Source of the DNA: Bacillota bacterium
Lineage (GTDB): Bacteria; Bacillota; Clostridia; Peptostreptococcales; Anaerovoracaceae
Direction: 5' to 3'
Assembly (NCBI GenBank): GCA_023394035.1
Contig: JAEXBK010000033.1
Coordinates: 1 to 10,112, forward strand
Length of the DNA: 10,112 bases
Shown here: in pieces, positions 6,726 to 10,112 of the stretch
How positions within the stretch are numbered: position 1 is the first letter of the stretch
Layout: the number at the start of each line of letters is the position of its first letter
Translations under genes and position numbers: made by a program
Notes under the pieces: generated by a model
What the model was told of the DNA's origin: nothing
Database searches by the model: none
The model's input: the letters and a program-made list of their open reading frames with translations, nothing else

Positions 6726-6931
6726 TACTTCGTCAGATTAAGTGTGTACTCACCGTCATTTTCGGTGACTGCAACCTTATAACCCTGATTCATTGCATAA
6801 CGTGTAACGTTTTCCTTAGCAACAGGATTATCAACGACCATAACATATGAAGCTGCCTTTGATGCCATTGCACGGCTCATCATTACGACAGGTTCAGGAC
6901 ACGAAAGTCCTCTTGCATCTAATTTTTCCAT
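6725..6931 (-). CDS. TusA/SirA-type sulfur (selenium) carrier, YedF N-domain-like
   Basis: A 68-residue single-domain TusA-like protein. It opens with the signature LDARGLSCPEP (residues 4-14); C11 of the CPxP motif is the residue that carries persulfide, or possibly perselenide, in this family. The rest fits the beta-alpha-beta-alpha fold, including the VVDNPVAKENVTRYA helix. In selenium loci the usual partner is YedF, about 200 residues with this domain plus a DsrE-like domain; here only the first domain exists. The longest frame starts 14 codons earlier within yedE, but AAGGAG 6 bases before the chosen ATG and the normal family N-terminus decide the start. It follows yedE by 10 bases and overlaps the DUF3343 gene at TAATG. 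Confidence 0.92.
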   Translation of the reverse strand: MEKLDARGLSCPEPVVMMSRAMASKAASYVMVVDNPVAKENVTRYAMNQGYKVAVTENDGEYTLNLTK

Positions 6932-6937
6932 GATCTT

Positions 6938-6943
6938 CTCCTT
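6938..6943 (-). promoter_or_regulatory. Ribosome binding site of the TusA-type gene, overlapping the yedE stop
   Basis: AAGGAG on the minus strand shares two bases with the TAA stop of yedE (GCATAAGGAG) and lies 6 bases before the ATG. This supports tight coupling of the two genes and excludes the upstream in-frame ATG. Confidence 0.8.
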
Positions 6944-8024
6944 ATGCGTTTTCCTTGCGGCGTGTGTTTGCAAAAGCTATTATTGCAACTACAACGAGTC
7001 CGATGATAACTGCGATTTTTCCGTTAGGTGTAGGACCTTCAGGGCTTGATGCGAGTGCAAAGTTATGAGCAAAAGCTGCGCCGAATACGAGTCCGAGCAC
7101 TGTTACTGCACTGTCAGTGTTTCCTTCACCTGTGAGGATGAGCTGACGGAACGGGCAGCCGCCGAGGAGTACGCATGCAAAGCCTGTGAGTACCATTCCG
7201 AGGAAGTTCCAAAGTCCGTCTGTATGAGCTATAGGCTGTCCTTCGAGAGCCAGCTTGAAGTATGTGCCTTCAGTAGCAGCAGTAAAGATCAGGTTGAATG
7301 CAAGTGTGCTGACGAAGATTGCAACAAATCCGAGAAGAAGTCTTGTCTCTTTGAAGAGTACGAGGTCACGGATTCCGCCAACCATGCAGAGCCGTGTGCG
7401 CTGTCCGATAGCACCTACTACAAGTCCTGCAATAAGGCTTATGATAAGGGCTGCGTGCTTTGAACCGGGACCTTCCTCCGAGAAGAAGATGAATGCAGGT
7501 GTAGCTACGAGCAGTGCGAGCAATGCGATCTGGATTACAGGGAATACAGCTCCTTCGAGTGTAGGAAGCTTGTATGTACGCTTGAGCGAATAGCCCTTCT
7601 TAAGGAATACAACACCTACGAGGATTCCGCCGATAAATCCGAGCAGACCTACGATTGCGTTAAGGTCGCCGCTTGCAAGTCTCAGAATCATTCTGAACGG
7701 GCATCCGAGGAACATAAGTCCGCCGATCATAACGAAGAATCCGAGTACGAATCTCGTTACAGGGGAGCTTCCGCCTCTTGGCGCAAATTCTTTCTTGCCT
7801 ATTGCAAGAAGTGTGCTTCCGAGTACAAGACCTATGATTTCAGGTCTGATGTACTGTACAGGGGCTGCTCTGTGAAGTCCGAGCGCACCTGCCGTGTCAC
7901 GCAGGAAGCATGCAATACAGAATCCCATATTTGCAGGGTTTCCCAGCAAAACGAGAGCTGATGCTATCGCGCCGATTATAAGTCCGGCAACGATCATTGT
8001 AAGCTTTTCACTTTTTGTGTTCAT
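6942..8024 (-). CDS. yedE: YeeE/YedE-family transporter, putative selenium transporter YedE
   Basis: A 360-residue polytopic membrane protein of the YeeE/YedE family (PF04143), in the size range of the selenium-associated YedE subgroup. About nine to ten hydrophobic segments are visible. Cysteine motifs recur in two halves: GFCIACFLRD (C36, C39) with GCPFR (C108) in the first, and RTRLCMVGGIRD (C213) with GCPFR (C290) in the second. This fits the pseudo-twofold design known for the thiosulfate importer TsuA/YeeE, where pore cysteines pass on the substrate. Whether it moves selenium or sulfur species is not decidable from sequence; the operon partners (TusA type, DUF3343) support selenium or sulfur relay. 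It is the first gene of its operon, with AGGAGAGGAC ahead of the ATG and a promoter in the divergent gap. Confidence 0.93.
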   Translation of the reverse strand: MNTKSEKLTMIVAGLIIGAIASALVLLGNPANMGFCIACFLRDTAGALGLHRAAPVQYIRPEIIGLVLGSTLLAIGKKEFAPRGGSSPVTRFVLGFFVMIGGLMFLGCPFRMILRLASGDLNAIVGLLGFIGGILVGVVFLKKGYSLKRTYKLPTLEGAVFPVIQIALLALLVATPAFIFFSEEGPGSKHAALIISLIAGLVVGAIGQRTRLCMVGGIRDLVLFKETRLLLGFVAIFVSTLAFNLIFTAATEGTYFKLALEGQPIAHTDGLWNFLGMVLTGFACVLLGGCPFRQLILTGEGNTDSAVTVLGLVFGAAFAHNFALASSPEGPTPNGKIAVIIGLVVVAIIAFANTRRKENA

Positions 8025-8075
8025 TTTGTTGTCCTCTCCTAAAAATAACTAAAATGATGATGATTTCTCACGCTA

Positions 8076-8104
8076 ATGATAACACTCGGCTCATATGTAC
8101 TCAA
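8076..8104 (-). promoter_or_regulatory. Promoter of the yedE operon
   Basis: On the minus strand: -35 TTGAGT (8099-8104), 17-bp spacer, -10 TATCAT (8076-8081) preceded by TGT (extended -10). The predicted start near 8069 gives a leader of about 45 bases. Confidence 0.6.
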
Positions 8105-8123
8105 ATAATGAATATTGATATTT

Positions 8124-8151
8124 TTGACCCACCTATTAAATCTTCTAATAA
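8124..8151 (+). promoter_or_regulatory. Candidate promoter of the NifS-like gene
   Basis: -35 TTGACC (8124-8129), 16-bp spacer, -10 TAATAA (8146-8151). The -10 match is weak and the region is AT-rich, so other -10 positions further downstream are possible. Confidence 0.4.
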
Positions 8152-8215
8152 ATCCATTGAATAACACATATAAATATGATAATCTTTTATACATAGAATT
8201 GAGGATGGGAGTATT

Positions 8216-9388
8216 ATGGACAGGATTTATCTTGACAACGGAAGCACATCGTTTCCAAAGCCCGAAAGCGTTGCAAAAGCCGTATATGAATTCATTTCCT
8301 CAGCGGGCTGCAACATCAATCGCGGGACTTACGAAAAAGCATATCAAATTGAGGGCACTGTTTTTGATACACGAAAGCTCATAGCGGAGCTTTTTGATGC
8401 CGAGGATTCCCGAAATGTCATATTTACAAAGAACGTCACCGAAAGCCTTAATGTGATTCTAAAGGGCTTCCTTAGGGATGGAGATCATGTGCTGACATCT
8501 TCTATGGAGCATAACGCCGTAATGCGTCCGCTCAACCAGCTTCTTAATCAAGGTGTCTCATTCTCTCGTATTCCTTGCAGAGCTGACGGCACTCTTATTT
8601 TGGAAGAAATGGAAGCGTTGCTTCAGGGAAACACAAGGGCAGTCGTAATGATGCACGCAAGCAATGTCTGCGGCACTATGATGCCTATAAGAGAAGTCGG
8701 CAGATTTTGCAGAGCGCATGGAATCAAATTCATACTTGATTCTGCACAGACCGCCGGCATATTTCCTATCAGTATGAAAGATGATTTTATCGATGCCGTT
8801 GCGTTTACCGGTCACAAAGGGCTTCTTGCCCCGCAGGGCATCGGCGGTTTTGTTCTTTCAAAAGAGATGGTTCCGCTCATCGAGCCTCTGCTTTCAGGCG
8901 GCACGGGAAGCATTTCCCATACCGAAGAAATTCCTAAGTTCATGCCTGACAGGTTCGAAGCCGGCACTCCTAATCTGCCAGGTATCGTTGGCCTCCGCGA
9001 AGGTCTCGAATGCATCAAAAGCACCGGAATGGAGAACATACGCGCTCACGAGCTGAGGCTGACGGCTTTGATGCTCGACCTGCTCAAGCCGCTCGAAACA
9101 AAAGGTCTTGTCAGGATAATAGGACGGCGCGACACGGATATGCGCACGGGTGTCGTTTCCATAGATACTCCGGGTTCAGATCCCGCTCAGGTAGCCTTTG
9201 CACTCGACTCGCAATACGGGATAATGACGCGTGTAGGGCTTCACTGCGCACCTATCGCACACAAAACATTAGAAACATTTCCGACAGGAACGATAAGATT
9301 TTCATTCGGATTTAAGAATACAGAAGAAGAGGTTCACTACGCCGTAAGGTCGCTAAAGGAGATTTTAGATGGAAATCAAACAGCTTAA
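8216..9388 (+). CDS. Class V aminotransferase, cysteine desulfurase/selenocysteine lyase-like (EF2568-type)
   Basis: A 390-residue PLP enzyme of the NifS/CsdA superfamily. It starts YLDNGSTSFPKP (5-16), has the catalytic-histidine motif EHNAVMRP (H99), the cofactor aspartate and glutamine in DSAQTAG (D175, Q178) and the PLP lysine in TGHKG (K201). A cysteine sits in GLHCAPIAH (C344) where desulfurases carry the sulfur-accepting residue. This motif matches the EF2568-type subgroup found near selenium-dependent molybdenum hydroxylase and YedE loci. The expected reaction is sulfur removal from cysteine or selenium removal from selenocysteine, giving a carrier-bound product for TusA-like proteins. 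The partner is inferred. The ATG has GGGAG and GAGGA upstream. Its last 20 bases overlap the LysR gene, and it runs divergently from yedE. A true class V aminotransferase role cannot be excluded. Confidence 0.9.
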   Translation: MDRIYLDNGSTSFPKPESVAKAVYEFISSAGCNINRGTYEKAYQIEGTVFDTRKLIAELFDAEDSRNVIFTKNVTESLNVILKGFLRDGDHVLTSSMEHNAVMRPLNQLLNQGVSFSRIPCRADGTLILEEMEALLQGNTRAVVMMHASNVCGTMMPIREVGRFCRAHGIKFILDSAQTAGIFPISMKDDFIDAVAFTGHKGLLAPQGIGGFVLSKEMVPLIEPLLSGGTGSISHTEEIPKFMPDRFEAGTPNLPGIVGLREGLECIKSTGMENIRAHELRLTALMLDLLKPLETKGLVRIIGRRDTDMRTGVVSIDTPGSDPAQVAFALDSQYGIMTRVGLHCAPIAHKTLETFPTGTIRFSFGFKNTEEEVHYAVRSLKEILDGNQTA

Positions 9389-10112
9389 ATCATTTGCTGC
9401 CGTTATAGAATACGGAAGCTTCACAAAGGCCGCCGAAAAAACTTACCAGTCGCAGCCTACCATAAGCACTCACATAAGGTCTCTCGAAGACGAGCTCCAA
9501 ACGCGCCTTATAGTCCGTGATACGAAAAACATAAAAATCACTCCTAAGGGGCATGAGCTTTACGAATGCATCAAGCACATTCTCGATCTTCAGGAGGATC
9601 TCCTTTCGCGCTGGTCGGAAGAGACAAAGAATATCATAAGGCTCGGCGCTTCCACCATTCCGTCAGCCTACATCCTGCCGGAGATACTCACAAATTACGA
9701 AGCCCGCTATCCTTCCACCTGCTTTTCGGTAAGGCAGGGGGACAGCCGCGATGTAATAGCAGGTCTTCTCGGCGGGCTTTATGATATAGGAATGACCGGG
9801 ATGGCAGTCGAAGATGAACCGCTTCTCTGTCTGCCGTTCTGTACAGACAAAATGGTGCTCATAACACCTGTAAACGATAAGTTCAAAGCGCTGCACGACG
9901 AATGCGACGGCATCGCAGATGCAAAGCTTTTCAGAAAGCTCATGAACGAGCCGATAATAATCCGCGAAGAGGGCAGCGGCACTCAGCTAAGCGTTGAACG
10001 CCTGATATCCGGTCTCGATGTCTCAGTCTCCGACCTTCAAATCAAAGCTCGCATCAACGACCAGGAAGCCATAAAAAATCTCGTCTCCGGCGGGCTCGGT
10101 ATATCCATACTC
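9369..10112 (+). CDS. LysR-family regulator, selenium-metabolism type, C-terminus cut off by window edge
   Basis: The visible 248 codons give an N-terminal winged helix-turn-helix: FAAVIEYGSFTKAAEKTYQS (9-28) with the recognition helix around SQPTISTHIRSLE (28-40). A linker helix follows, then the effector domain opening with IIRLGASTIPSAYILPE (89-105) and continuing through QGDS (123-126), DIGMTG (139-144) and REEGSGT (199-205). This effector pattern resembles the LysR subgroup annotated as selenium-metabolism associated. About 50 residues are missing beyond the right edge. The ATG lies inside the end of the NifS-like gene in another frame, with AAAGGAG 7 bases upstream, so the two are co-transcribed. 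It probably controls the divergent promoters in the gap and hence yedE; effector and sense of regulation are unknown. Confidence 0.9.
   Translation, partial: MEIKQLKSFAAVIEYGSFTKAAEKTYQSQPTISTHIRSLEDELQTRLIVRDTKNIKITPKGHELYECIKHILDLQEDLLSRWSEETKNIIRLGASTIPSAYILPEILTNYEARYPSTCFSVRQGDSRDVIAGLLGGLYDIGMTGMAVEDEPLLCLPFCTDKMVLITPVNDKFKALHDECDGIADAKLFRKLMNEPIIIREEGSGTQLSVERLISGLDVSVSDLQIKARINDQEAIKNLVSGGLGISIL

Larger units (their letters stand above)
8025..8215. promoter_or_regulatory. Divergent intergenic control region
   Basis: This AT-rich gap separates the two operons and carries promoters in both directions. TCAAA (8101-8105) and TTTGA (8123-8127) form the arms of an imperfect dyad covering both -35 elements. 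It is a plausible site for the LysR-type regulator encoded on the right, but no protein-binding evidence exists. Confidence 0.6.

Noticed and set aside
6932..6973. Upstream ATG start for the TusA-type protein
   Set aside because: It would lie within the end of yedE and add 14 residues foreign to the family; AAGGAG precedes the later ATG.
7065..7463. Cysteine-rich plus-strand open frame opposite yedE
   Set aside because: It mirrors a membrane-protein gene; the real gene on the other strand has clear family motifs and a start signal.
8053..8063. ATGATGATGAT short tandem repeat before yedE
   Set aside because: Only about three units; too short to call a repeat element, and no function is apparent.

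Overview
The window looks like chromosomal DNA of an anaerobic, low-to-mid GC Gram-positive bacterium, most likely class Clostridia. This rests on strong AGGAGG-type ribosome binding sites, an Hsp33 with the Gram-positive style of neighbourhood, an AI-2E family permease next to a short-type MurB, and above all a YedE/TusA/DUF3343/NifS-like/LysR set that is typical of selenium- or sulfur-trafficking loci in clostridia. This assignment is inference; no rRNA or marker gene settles it. I saw no tRNA, rRNA, CRISPR array, insertion sequence or phage gene. All genes look intact except the two cut by the window edges.

Left block (1-3790, all minus strand). A four-gene operon reads from right to left: dsdA (D-serine ammonia-lyase), a YfcE/MJ0936-type metallophosphodiesterase, an AI-2E family membrane protein and murB (cut by the left edge). 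Two of the three junctions are ATGA stop/start overlaps and the third is a few bases wide, so the genes are almost certainly co-transcribed and translationally coupled. A good sigma-A promoter sits directly upstream of dsdA.

Middle block (3791-6460, minus strand). hslO (redox-regulated chaperone Hsp33) and a HerA-like/DUF853 ATPase each have a promoter. The ATPase gene ends at a clear rho-independent terminator just before the dsdA promoter. No terminator separates hslO from the ATPase gene, so read-through is possible.

Right block (6424-10112). This is a divergent pair of operons. On the minus strand are yedE (YeeE/YedE-type transporter), a 68-residue TusA-type sulfur/selenium carrier and a DUF3343 protein, closed by a terminator. 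On the plus strand are a NifS-like class V aminotransferase (cysteine desulfurase/selenocysteine lyase type) and an overlapping LysR-type regulator cut by the right edge. The 191-bp gap holds back-to-back promoters. Together they suggest import of a selenium or sulfur compound by YedE, hand-over through cysteines of TusA (CPEP), DUF3343 (CGTC) and the NifS-like enzyme, and control by the LysR protein. selA, selB, selC and selD are not in the window, so the element carried and its final user cannot be decided here.

Three coding starts are better placed than the longest reading frame suggests (AI-2E permease, DUF853 ATPase, TusA). Four minus-strand promoters share an extended -10 element.
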